From: an uncultured Verrucomicrobiota bacterium
GTDB taxonomy: Bacteria; Verrucomicrobiota; Verrucomicrobiia; Limisphaerales; SXTU01
Direction of reading: 5' to 3'
Assembly: GCA_903863315.1 (NCBI GenBank)
Contig: CAIPBN010000237.1
Span: 1-30,041 of the forward strand
Length of the DNA stretch: 30,041 nt
Positions 7,561 to 18,672 of the stretch are shown in pieces. Numbering within the stretch: position 1 is the first letter of the stretch; every line of letters begins with the position of its first letter. The notes below the pieces were generated by a model. The model worked only from the letters and a program-made list of their open reading frames with translations. It was not told the DNA's origin and ran no database searches. The position numbers were made by a program, and so were the translations under genes.

Positions 7561-8289
7561 TCAGCGCGCGGCGGCGGGGGCGGCGGGCTTTTCCTCCTTC
7601 GGGCGGAAGGCGCTCTGACGCGCGCGCACCGCGCGCTGGCGGGCGAAGGCCTCGAGGTCGTGGCCGTGGTGCTTGGCGGATTCCACCAGCAGCTCGACGT
7701 GGTTGATGGTGCGTTCGAGGTTGCCGCGATAGTGCGCGAGCCGGCGGTTGAACCAGTTGTAGGGCAGCAGGCAGAGGATGGCGATGCCCAGCCCGCCGGC
7801 AGTGGCGATGAGCGCCTCGGCGATGCCGCCGCTCACTTTCGACGGCGCGAGCGCCTCGTCACCCACGAAGCTGAACGAGTGCATGATGCCCGTGACCGTG
7901 CCGAGCAGGCCCAGCAGCGGCGCGAGCGTGATGAACGTGCCGAGGATCCACAGCCGCTTTTCCGCGCGCTCCAGCTCGTCGGTCGCGCGGAGCTGCATCG
8001 CGCCCAGCAGCGACGAGTGCGCATGCACCAGGCCCTCGCCGACGGTGTTGAGGTAGGGATCAGGCGAGGACTCGCTTAGGCACAACGCGCGGTCGAAGTC
8101 CCCGGCGGCGATGGCGTCGAAGGCCTCGCGCAACTGCGCCTCGCGGCAGCGGCGGTTGAGGTGCCACCACCACAGGCCGCGCTCGGCCACCACCACCAGC
8201 GCGGCGATGAGGCAGGCCAGGATGGGCCACATGATGGGGCCGCCCTTGAGGAAAATGTCCACGGCGACGTTGGCAAGGATCGAGTGCAT
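7561..8289 (-). CDS. exbB: Biopolymer transport protein ExbB/TolQ (MotA/TolQ/ExbB channel)
   Basis: This subunit forms the pentameric proton channel around ExbD. Three membrane segments are visible: about 15-35 (IMWPILACLIAALVVVAE), a central one around FITLAPLLGLLGTVTGIM and a third around GGLGIAILCLLPYNWF. The LLGTVTGI motif and the following GGIAEALIATAGGLGIAI pattern are family hallmarks. A charged cytoplasmic C-tail of about 60 residues ends in an Ala/Pro-rich stretch. The start is ATG 8289; GTG 8301 would overlap the tonB stop as GTGA and is equally possible. Either way it is coupled to tonB. Confidence 0.9.
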   Translation of the reverse strand: MHSILANVAVDIFLKGGPIMWPILACLIAALVVVAERGLWWWHLNRRCREAQLREAFDAIAAGDFDRALCLSESSPDPYLNTVGEGLVHAHSSLLGAMQLRATDELERAEKRLWILGTFITLAPLLGLLGTVTGIMHSFSFVGDEALAPSKVSGGIAEALIATAGGLGIAILCLLPYNWFNRRLAHYRGNLERTINHVELLVESAKHHGHDLEAFARQRAVRARQSAFRPKEEKPAAPAAAR

Positions 8290-8297
8290 CAGGAAAA

Positions 8298-9107
8298 TCA
8301 CTTTTTCAGTTCAAAACGAATGGCGACTTCGTAGAGCCGCACGGGACCAGGCTTGAAACGCCACTGCTCACGAACAACACGCACCGCCTCGCGGTTCAAC
8401 AGGCTCCACGGGGAAGGCGCGCTCGCCTCCGCCGCCACGACCTCGCCGTTGGTCCCGATGCTGAAACGCACCACCACCGTCCCCTCCTGCCCCGCACGCC
8501 GGGCGGACAGCGGATAGCCCGGCGCAGGCTGGCGACCTTCGCCCTGGCCGAAGGTGAGCGACTCCACCGCTGGAACAGGGGCCGTGCCGGTGCCAGCCGG
8601 CGCGGTCGCCGGGGCGGGCGGGGCAGTCGCCGGCCGTGCGGTTGGTTGGGCCACCGCCACGGGCGCAGCGACCGGCACCACCGGCTGCACCACGGGACGC
8701 ACGAAGGTGGCCTGCTTCAGCTCCACGATCCGGGCCGGAGCCTCGATGGGCAGCGCGAAGGCAACGGCGGGGCTGGGTTGCGCCACGGGCACCAACTGCG
8801 GGGCCTGCGGCGGGGCGGCCGGGGCAAACAGCGGCGGCGGCACGGCAGGATCAGGCGGGGGCAGCGCCGCCACGGGGGGCGGGGGCAAAGGCTCCGGAGT
8901 CAAATCCACCTTGATCAGCTCCGCCTGCACCACGGGGGCGAGTTGTGCCGGTGGCATGGGCCGGGCATAAGGGAGCACAAAGCCGATCACCCCTACGAGC
9001 AGGCAGCCCGCCCAAAGCACCATCACGAATACCGGGGCAAAAGCCGGCTCACGCCGCCCCGTTCCGGCCGTCTCGCGACGGGCGGGGGAGGCAGGCACCG
9101 GCAGCAT
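8298..9107 (-). CDS. tonB: TonB energy-transducing protein
   Basis: TonB spans the periplasm and passes the ExbB/ExbD motor's force to outer-membrane receptors. From ATG 9107 the protein has a basic N-terminus, one membrane anchor (VFVMVLWAGCLLVGVIGFVL), a long Pro/Ala/Val-rich periplasmic linker of about 130 residues and the C-terminal TonB fold. The fold shows YPLSARRAGQEGTVVVRFS, then REAVRVVREQWRFKPG. An in-frame GTG at 9173 would add 22 residues; neither start has a clear ribosome-binding site. It is first in the tonB-exbB-exbD-coiled-coil set and faces a 0.6 kb leader region containing heptamer array S2. Confidence 0.92.
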   Translation of the reverse strand: MLPVPASPARRETAGTGRREPAFAPVFVMVLWAGCLLVGVIGFVLPYARPMPPAQLAPVVQAELIKVDLTPEPLPPPPVAALPPPDPAVPPPLFAPAAPPQAPQLVPVAQPSPAVAFALPIEAPARIVELKQATFVRPVVQPVVPVAAPVAVAQPTARPATAPPAPATAPAGTGTAPVPAVESLTFGQGEGRQPAPGYPLSARRAGQEGTVVVRFSIGTNGEVVAAEASAPSPWSLLNREAVRVVREQWRFKPGPVRLYEVAIRFELKK

Positions 9108-9248
9108 GCCAGGAGCTATGGTGGCAGTCGTTTTCAATGCGGACGCTGGCAAGCGTAAGACCTGAACCGGCACTTGTGAATTTGATTTGTTTCTGGCCTG
9201 AAGCAGCAGTCACCGGCCCTGGCAGTTGGTCGGCCAACCATGTCGGGG

Positions 9249-9270
9249 ACGGCCGACGCGCGCCGGCCGT
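9249..9270. repeat. GC-rich palindrome in the tonB leader
   Basis: Seven-base arms ACGGCCG (9249-9255) and CGGCCGT (9264-9270) enclose an 8-base loop that is itself GC-alternating. There is no U-tract on either side, so a terminator is unlikely. Confidence 0.5.
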
Positions 9271-9338
9271 TCTCACGCGCCACCACCCACCAATCCCGCC
9301 ATCGGCCGCAGTTTTGCCCCTTGAAGTTGCCCATCGGA

Positions 9339-9362
9339 TGGAGCGTGGTCGTCCGCGCTCCA
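9339..9362. repeat. Second palindrome in the tonB leader
   Basis: Seven-base arms TGGAGCG (9339-9345) and CGCTCCA (9356-9362) flank a 10-base loop. It resembles the short GC-rich palindromes scattered between genes in many genomes. Confidence 0.45.
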
Positions 9363-9466
9363 CCGGCTTCAGGTTTATGAGGGGGAGCAGGGCTGCACGA
9401 AGCGCCCACAGTCATGTCCGCAAGTTCCATCACTCGCGGAAAGACTAGCGCAGCCGCTCTGGGCTG

Positions 9467-9504
9467 GCTTCCTGCAGCTTGCGAAAAGTTTCCGGTCGCT
9501 TGCG
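9467..9504 (-). promoter_or_regulatory. Four-heptamer operator-like array S2, upstream of tonB
   Basis: Plus-strand heptamers GCTTCCT (9467), GCTTGCG (9477), GTTTCCG (9488) and GCTTGCG (9498) show the same 10-11-10 steps as S1 and S3, and the AAAA between the second and third matches S1. It lies about 360 bp upstream of ATG 9107 (294 bp from GTG 9173), further than in the receptor genes, so the tonB transcript probably has a long leader. Confidence 0.6.
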
Positions 9505-9753
9505 GTTCAATACCGCCAGCTCGCGCATTCAGCATGACGGAAAACAAGGAAACGGGGGGATTGCCGAGGACAGTTGTTGATTCTAGGGGCCTGCGGGGCA
9601 AAGCACATCGGCAATCGGCTCCCAGATGCCATACTGAGACAGCGCGTTGCTCGTGCCAACAGCGGGCGGTTGCGAGTTGGAGCCGCCGACCGCGACTTTG
9701 GCTAACCCTCGGATTGGAAGCTCTCAAGTTCCGCCTGACAAACTTGGCGGGCC

Positions 9754-11256
9754 TCAGGCCACGACGGACGCCTTGAAGGTGTGCGGTCCAAGGCGGATGG
9801 TCTGGTCCGTCATAATGGGGACCAGTTCGCCGGGATGGAGGACGGAGCGGTTGATCTGAATCGCGTCATTCGCCGCAAGGGACTCAATCCAGAAGCAGCC
9901 ACGGAAATGGTGGATGCGCCCTTGCACGGGGGCCATCTGCTCGTAATCCAACTGGATCGGGTTCGTGTCCGCCGCGCCAAACGTCGCATCCGTCAGCACC
10001 CAGAAGCTCTCGCGGAACGGCGGCGGGCAGGAACGCGGGCGGAGCACGATCGCCCCGCGCACAGGCACGTCAACAGGCTGGGGCAGCCCGGGGAGGGACT
10101 TGAGGTTTTTGATCCCGGGCTCGCCGTTGAAGGCGGAAGGAAAAAGCTTCAGGTCGAGAATGTATTCCGCACCCAGGCGAAGCTGGCCAGGGCCTTTGAG
10201 CGGCATCCAGTCATTGCTGGCCAGCGGGATGCCGTCGAAGTAGGAGCCGGCTTTGCTGCGATTGTCCCGCGCGCCGGTCAATCCCGCGTCGAGCCAGCCC
10301 ATGACGATGTGGACGCGGCTGATCTGCCGGGTCTTCTCGTCGTTCTCCGGGCTGCGCGGCCAGAACCAGGCGACCCAGTCGGATTCGTTCTCGCGGCGGC
10401 CGTCCTTGTCGGTGTGGTTTTTACCGATTTTGAACTCGGGGCCGGAGACGATCCACAGCTCGCGCACAGCGTCGGCATTCTCAGGCAGCAGGCGGAGCCG
10501 CTGGCCGAACTGGGGGAGCTTGAGGAAGAGGTTGGGGATGCGCAGCTCGGCTTTGTCAGCCGCCGTGGCGGCGGGCGCCGGGGTGCCTTCGGCCTGCACC
10601 CGCTGGCACTTTTCGGTGTCCGGGGGCGGGGCAAACTGGACATGCTCCACCTCACCGACCTCGCAGATGCTGATGGGGCGGGGCACGCCCTTGAGCTGGT
10701 AGGGACCGTGGTTGATCCAGGCGACCTCACCAAGGCCGGGGATTGCCTCGTCGCCGATCATCATCTTGGCGTTCTCGAAGGCGACGCCGCTCATCAAGGT
10801 GTGGCCGCCTTCGGCGAGGGACTGGATGCGCGCGGCGAGGTCCACATGGCTGCCAAAGACTTTCGTGTTTTCCTGCCCCGTGGTCCGCGTGTCGTGCAGG
10901 GCGATTTCCCCGATGTGGATGCCCACCCGGTCCAGCACCTTGGCCTTGAGTTCATCCGTCAACTGCCGGTTCTGTTTGTGCAGGCGCAGGGCGAAATGGG
11001 TGGCGTCGGTGGTGTTGCTGAAGAGCAGGAGGAACTGATCCCCCGCCGTTTCGATCTCCTGGCCGCCGGGGAATTTTTTCAACAGCATCCGCACGCTCTC
11101 ATGGTGGCGCAGGATGACCTCGCCGGCGCGGCGCTCGCCGATTTGGGCCTTGAGCTTGGTGCTGTCCACCAAGTCGCTGAAGAAGATCACCGCTAGTGAG
11201 AGCCGGCGCAGCGTGACCGTGTCGTCGCGTTTGGAGTCTGGCGCTGAATCTGACAT
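9754..11256 (-). CDS. Class III nucleotidyl cyclase with two FHA domains
   Basis: Numbered from an upstream in-frame ATG at 11286, residues 30-215 form a class III adenylyl/guanylyl cyclase catalytic domain. Metal-binding D38 (FSDLVDST) and D83 (AGDQF) are present, and R153 matches the transition-state Arg. The base-contact position before TxGD is Glu (E79), as in guanylyl cyclases. Its partner position is Lys (K142), and the usual Asn of VNxAxR is Asp (D149). Two forkhead-associated (FHA) phosphothreonine-binding folds follow, at about 278-380 (FKIGKN, ISRVHIVM, DNRSKAGSYFDG) and about 408-508 (GRIHHFRG, TIRLGPH). No membrane segment is seen. ATG 11256 is chosen because the upstream ATG overlaps the kinase stop. 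It directly follows the kinase gene, so FHA binding to kinase-phosphorylated sites is a reasonable inference. Confidence 0.8.
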   Translation of the reverse strand: MSDSAPDSKRDDTVTLRRLSLAVIFFSDLVDSTKLKAQIGERRAGEVILRHHESVRMLLKKFPGGQEIETAGDQFLLLFSNTTDATHFALRLHKQNRQLTDELKAKVLDRVGIHIGEIALHDTRTTGQENTKVFGSHVDLAARIQSLAEGGHTLMSGVAFENAKMMIGDEAIPGLGEVAWINHGPYQLKGVPRPISICEVGEVEHVQFAPPPDTEKCQRVQAEGTPAPAATAADKAELRIPNLFLKLPQFGQRLRLLPENADAVRELWIVSGPEFKIGKNHTDKDGRRENESDWVAWFWPRSPENDEKTRQISRVHIVMGWLDAGLTGARDNRSKAGSYFDGIPLASNDWMPLKGPGQLRLGAEYILDLKLFPSAFNGEPGIKNLKSLPGLPQPVDVPVRGAIVLRPRSCPPPFRESFWVLTDATFGAADTNPIQLDYEQMAPVQGRIHHFRGCFWIESLAANDAIQINRSVLHPGELVPIMTDQTIRLGPHTFKASVVA

Positions 11257-11272
11257 TGAAGAAAGTGACAGA

Positions 11273-14947
<3,675 letters not shown>

Positions 14948-15150
14948 GCCTTGCGTGCCGAGATGTTTCCGCTAGCCCTACCTAAGATAGGGTAGCGGCA
15001 GCTTATGGCGGGAGCCCAACAGCGCAAGCCCGTTCTTGGCCTCGGCACGGGGTGGTTGGCCATCGCTCAAACCCGGATTCGAGGCAGCAGTGGAGAAGCT
15101 GACGGGCGGCATCGACCTGCGCCACAACACCGCCGGCTTCAGAATCAGGG
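14948..15150. other. Intergenic region between receptor 2 and the kinase
   Basis: About 200 bases between the receptor 2 stop and the kinase start, both on the minus strand. A short inverted repeat (CTACC/GGTAG arms, about 14977-14995) lies some 30 bases upstream of the kinase start. No heptamer array or clear promoter was recognised. Confidence 0.35.
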
Positions 15151-17406
15151 CTAAAATTTCACCGCCACGCCGAAGTAGTAGTTGCGCCCGTATGCGGGGT
15201 CGATGCCGTTGGAGCGGATGCGGGAGTAGTAATCTTCACCCAGCAGATTGTTGATCCCAGCAAGGAGGCTGACCTTGTCCTGATGAAGGTTCAGCTCGGC
15301 GGTGAGATCCCAGACCATGTAGGCGGGTATGAACCCAGAACTGGCCGGGTTGGCGGCAACGAAAAGCCCGTTGTTGTCATTGGCCCAGTGCGCATCCACG
15401 AAAGTGCCCATCAGACCGACCTTGCCCCATCGCTTGCTCCGCAGCATCGCCCCCGTGCGGATCACGTGTTCCGGCGCGTATTGCGGCGTCAGCCCCATAA
15501 GCGGCCCGGACTCAAAACGGGCGTCCAGCAGCTCCAGATTCCCGTAGAGGCTGAAGGCCAGATCCCGCTCACCCACCGTGCCAGTCCGCTCGTCATAAAG
15601 GCCAAGCAGGTCCACCTCCAAGGCGAGATCCCAGCCCTTGTTGATCGAGCGTCCGACATTTTGGAAGTTCGCTCCAACCCTTCCGAAGCGGTTGTCGTAG
15701 TCGATCCGAAAGATGCTGGTGTCATAGGTGAGCCACGGACGGGGGGTGCCCCGGATGCCCGCCTCGTAAGTCCAAGTGTGCGCCGCCTCCAGGTTCGCGC
15801 TGATGGTGTCGGTGGTGCCCAAGGGCACGGCGTCCGTGTATTGCTTGGCCTTGTAGCCCTGCGCGACGTTCGCGTAAGCCCCGTGACCGCGCCCGAGGTC
15901 GTAGGCCAGACCGAGCGCCACCAGCGGCACGACGTCCACGTAGGAATCGCGCGAGAGCACGGCCTTGGGTGTCACCGCCTCACCCGTGCCCAGGTTGACT
16001 TGCTCGGTGATGTGCTGGTGAATGTTCTCCAGCCGGAAGCCGGGCACGATGCTGAGCTTGTCGAAGGTGAACTTGTTCTCGGCAAAAATGGATCCGTAGG
16101 CCGAGCCGCGCTGGGACTGCTGGCGCAGCGCGCCGGTCTCGGCATCAGGCGTCTCGCCCCGCCGCACGGTGAACGGCGAGTCAGAGTAATAGGTCATGAA
16201 GCCCGCCGTCAGCGTGTGATCGTTGTTCCACGCGGACCAGTCGTGCCGCACCCGGGCATCGGTGCCGAACGTGTAGTATTGGTGGAGCGTCTGGAGATTG
16301 TCGCGGTTGCCATCCCCGTCGGCCAACGGCACCGCGCTGATGGTGCCAAACCCCGTATCCGTCTGGCGTTTGCTGAAGCGGCGGTAGTAGCCCCCCCACA
16401 TCTTCACTTCCGAGCTGGTGCCGGGGTCGAAATCACGCTGCCAGGTGAGCGACGGGGAGAAACGCTCGACCCGCACCCGATCAAAAAGGTTCTGGGTGGC
16501 CGCGCGATCCACGCCGTAGTTGAGCACCGCGCCGCCGAGCGGAGCCACCGAGCCGTGGGTGAGGCCGCCCGCCTCGCCGCTGTCGGCATTGAACGCATCA
16601 AAGCCAAAAATCCAGCGCGAATCCCGGTCCGCATCCAGCACCAGCTTCAGGCTGCCGCCATCCACCCGGTAATCACTGTTGTTCCTGCGGAAGCTGTCCC
16701 CCTGACGATGATCAAACGAGCCTAGATAACCCACGCGCCCAACCGTGCCATCCACGGCCGTGTAGGTGGAATACAAGCTGTCCGAGCCAAAGATATGCTG
16801 CGTCCGGGCGGAAAACTCCCGGTCCCGCCGCGGCAGATGCGTCACGTAGTTGAGTGCGCCGCCCGGCTGCGGCCCATAGAGCAGCGAGGCCCCGCCCCGG
16901 ATGAACTCCAGCCGGTCCACGGACTCCAGCGGCGGCGCGTAATAAACCGTGGGATAACCGAAAAGATCCACGACGAACGGCACCCCATCCCGCAGCACCA
17001 GCAGATCCTGCGTCTCATGCGGATCGCCAATCCCGCGCGAACCCAGACTCAGCAGCGCCGGGTTAGGCAGTTCGCTGACCAGCAAACCCGGCGTCTGCGA
17101 GAACGCCTGGCGATAGTTGCTGTTGACGATGCTGGGCAAGGCATCGAAATCCACGACTGTCGTCTTCTTGCCCGAGTAAATGCGCGTGCCCTCGACAGCC
17201 GGAAGGAAAGGGGGCTGGATGGTGGCGTCGGTCTCCGACTCACCGGTGACGACGACGGTGGGAAGCTTGACCGGGGAGCTCGCACCACGGGGCTTGGCCG
17301 CCGGAGCGTTAGTGCTCTGCGCCTGGGCGAGACCGGCGAAAAGGATTGCGTTCACCAACGCCAGGGTGGCGGGCGAAACGAATCGGACGGGCTTTGTCAG
17401 GTTCAT
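15151..17406 (-). CDS. FecA-like TonB-dependent outer-membrane receptor
   Basis: The precursor of about 751 residues is an outer-membrane receptor, probably for an iron chelate. ATG 17406 gives a signal peptide (MNLTKPVRF, then a hydrophobic core ending GLAQAQS); a start 93 bases upstream would bury it. A TonB box is likely around LPTVVVTGE. The plug includes FSQTPGLLVSELPN, LSLGSRGIGDPHETQDLLVL and FIRGGASLLYGPQPGGALNYV; this GPQPGGALNYVT form is typical of the FecA/COG4772 branch. The barrel ends in the aromatic AVKF. No FecI/FecR-type regulators are next to it; instead heptamer array S3 lies upstream. The ligand is unproven. Confidence 0.9.
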   Translation of the reverse strand: MNLTKPVRFVSPATLALVNAILFAGLAQAQSTNAPAAKPRGASSPVKLPTVVVTGESETDATIQPPFLPAVEGTRIYSGKKTTVVDFDALPSIVNSNYRQAFSQTPGLLVSELPNPALLSLGSRGIGDPHETQDLLVLRDGVPFVVDLFGYPTVYYAPPLESVDRLEFIRGGASLLYGPQPGGALNYVTHLPRRDREFSARTQHIFGSDSLYSTYTAVDGTVGRVGYLGSFDHRQGDSFRRNNSDYRVDGGSLKLVLDADRDSRWIFGFDAFNADSGEAGGLTHGSVAPLGGAVLNYGVDRAATQNLFDRVRVERFSPSLTWQRDFDPGTSSEVKMWGGYYRRFSKRQTDTGFGTISAVPLADGDGNRDNLQTLHQYYTFGTDARVRHDWSAWNNDHTLTAGFMTYYSDSPFTVRRGETPDAETGALRQQSQRGSAYGSIFAENKFTFDKLSIVPGFRLENIHQHITEQVNLGTGEAVTPKAVLSRDSYVDVVPLVALGLAYDLGRGHGAYANVAQGYKAKQYTDAVPLGTTDTISANLEAAHTWTYEAGIRGTPRPWLTYDTSIFRIDYDNRFGRVGANFQNVGRSINKGWDLALEVDLLGLYDERTGTVGERDLAFSLYGNLELLDARFESGPLMGLTPQYAPEHVIRTGAMLRSKRWGKVGLMGTFVDAHWANDNNGLFVAANPASSGFIPAYMVWDLTAELNLHQDKVSLLAGINNLLGEDYYSRIRSNGIDPAYGRNYYFGVAVKF

Positions 17407-17461
17407 GGTATGATTTGCCGAAGCCTTCCAGACACCCGCATCGTGACTGGTCAAAGCCCCA

Positions 17462-17478
17462 GTTCCGTCAGCCGGAAC
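17462..17478. promoter_or_regulatory. Palindrome upstream of receptor 2
   Basis: GTTCCG (17462-17467) and CGGAAC (17473-17478) are perfect 6-base arms around a 5-base centre. They lie between heptamer array S3 and the receptor start. A similar but wider pair is found in the receptor 1 upstream region. Confidence 0.4.
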
Positions 17479-17539
17479 CGATAGCCACCCGCAGGGCACC
17501 CAAAGGCTGGGCCGAGCATGGCCCGGCGGGAAAGTGCGC

Positions 17540-17577
17540 GCTTCCGTTGGCTTGCGATTTGTTTGCGGCGGCTTGCT
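17540..17577 (-). promoter_or_regulatory. Four-heptamer operator-like array S3, upstream of receptor 2
   Basis: Plus-strand heptamers GCTTCCG (17540), GCTTGCG (17550), GTTTGCG (17561) and GCTTGCT (17571) keep exactly the 10-11-10 steps of S1 and S2. It lies about 134 bp upstream of the receptor start, in the short gap after the prenyltransferase stop, so the receptor probably has its own promoter here. Confidence 0.65.
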
Positions 17578-17597
17578 GTGCGCTCAGCTACCAAGTC

Positions 17598-18449
17598 TCA
17601 AGTCGCCGGAACCGAGCGTTGCAATAGCAGCGCGGCGGCAAAGCATCCCAGGAACCACATCGCAACCTGCGGTGGCTGGTCCGCCACCGCGAGCAAATCC
17701 ACCAGACAGATGCCCGCCAGCAAGCCAGACACCGTCCGGCCAATCGCCGGTGGCGATTGCCACAGCGTGTAGCGCAGACACTTCGCAGCCCAAAGACCCA
17801 CCACCAAGGAAAGCAGCAGCGCCCGCTCACGGAAAAAACCGTCGTTGACGATGTAGGCAAGTGCCACCGGCGTGCCCAGCAGCAACAATGGCCAATACCG
17901 GACCAACCCCGGCGCGCTCTCCCGACGGGCCAGATAACTCAAGCCGATGATGTAGGCCGCCAGCACCACCGCGCTCCAAATCGCCAGCCCCTCCACCCCG
18001 CGCGCTCCGGCGGACGCCGCCGTCAACAGCAGGAAAAACCGGCATGCGGCCATCAGAACTGGCGACCAGGTGATGTGCTTGTGCGCGGCATCGTAGGCGA
18101 CAATGCACACCAGCAACTCCAGCGCGAGGATGGCGGGTTCCCGCCCAAGCCAGCAGAGCATGCCCGTGCCGGCGGTGAGAAAAAAAACACTCCAGCGCCA
18201 AACTGCGGTCAGCGAAATTGCTCCCGAAGGGATGGGCCGTTCACGCCGATGCTGCGTGTCGAACTCCGCATCAAACGCGTCGTTGAGAAACATTCCACCG
18301 ATGTAAACGAGCGAGGCCCCGGCGCAGAGCCAGGCAAAACGGGACCACTCGCCGCCCCCGGCCAGCAGCCAGCCGGCGAGGCAGTTGGACCAGACCGTGG
18401 GCAGGTTCGAGACACGCCCCAGCACCAACAGGGTTCGCAGCAAAGCCAT
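17598..18449 (-). CDS. UbiA-family membrane prenyltransferase
   Basis: The 283-residue integral membrane protein has about eight or nine hydrophobic helices. UbiA-family enzymes transfer a prenyl chain from its diphosphate to an aromatic or other acceptor. The first metal/diphosphate motif is clear at about 56-68 (NDAFDAEFDTQHR), followed by RPIPSG. The second Asp region (YDAAHKHI, about 129-136) is reduced compared with quinone-biosynthesis members, which often have DxxxD. The acceptor (4-hydroxybenzoate, a quinone precursor, a heme-like or a lipid substrate) cannot be decided, and neighbours do not help. The start ATG 18449 gives the usual N-terminus LGRVSNLPTVWSN. Confidence 0.85.
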   Translation of the reverse strand: MALLRTLLVLGRVSNLPTVWSNCLAGWLLAGGGEWSRFAWLCAGASLVYIGGMFLNDAFDAEFDTQHRRERPIPSGAISLTAVWRWSVFFLTAGTGMLCWLGREPAILALELLVCIVAYDAAHKHITWSPVLMAACRFFLLLTAASAGARGVEGLAIWSAVVLAAYIIGLSYLARRESAPGLVRYWPLLLLGTPVALAYIVNDGFFRERALLLSLVVGLWAAKCLRYTLWQSPPAIGRTVSGLLAGICLVDLLAVADQPPQVAMWFLGCFAAALLLQRSVPAT

Positions 18450-18672
18450 GAGCGCGGAAGGATGGTGCGGGTAATGAACGAACTCAAGAACGCGGTTGCG
18501 TCACGGTGGAAGATGGGCACAGCCGACGCTCGCACCCTGCCCGGTAAGCCGAGCCCCAGACCGGTTGGCCAGCTCTGATCACGTTGGTGTTTAACGTGCG
18601 GCGGAAATGACCGACTGCAAAGCCCTGGTCCTCAGACCGATTCCGCGGCCAGATTCCAAGCCAGCGAGTCGT
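18450..18672. other. Intergenic region between the MFS and UbiA genes
   Basis: These 223 bases separate two minus-strand genes. The only structure seen is a 6-base palindrome, CACGTT (18580-18585) and AACGTG (18593-18598), about 75 bases past the MFS stop. It has no U-tract, so it is a weak terminator candidate or a regulatory site for the prenyltransferase gene. Confidence 0.35.

Larger units (their letters stand above)
9108..9753. other. Structured 0.65 kb intergenic region upstream of tonB
   Basis: No convincing gene was found; the long frames here give compositions unlike proteins. The region holds heptamer array S2 (9467-9504). Between it and tonB lie three palindromes: TTGG/CCAA near 9227-9238, ACGGCCG/CGGCCGT at 9249-9270 and TGGAGCG/CGCTCCA at 9339-9362. 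They could be leader-RNA stems or repetitive extragenic palindromes. In 9511-9753, towards the cyclase stop, no feature was recognised. Confidence 0.5.

Noticed and set aside
9370..9450. tRNA-like stretch with a CTCATAA loop on the minus strand
   Set aside because: The flanking bases do not form an anticodon stem, and no acceptor or T-arm (GGTTCAAATCC-like) is present.
9134..9727. Possible small gene (197 codons) on the minus strand upstream of tonB
   Set aside because: The composition is not protein-like, it has no recognisable motif, and it covers the heptamer array and palindromes, which explain the conservation-like structure better.
14977..14995. CTACC/GGTAG inverted repeat as a terminator of receptor 2 or operator of the kinase
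   Set aside because: The arms are only five bases, there is no U-tract, and similar short palindromes are expected by chance.
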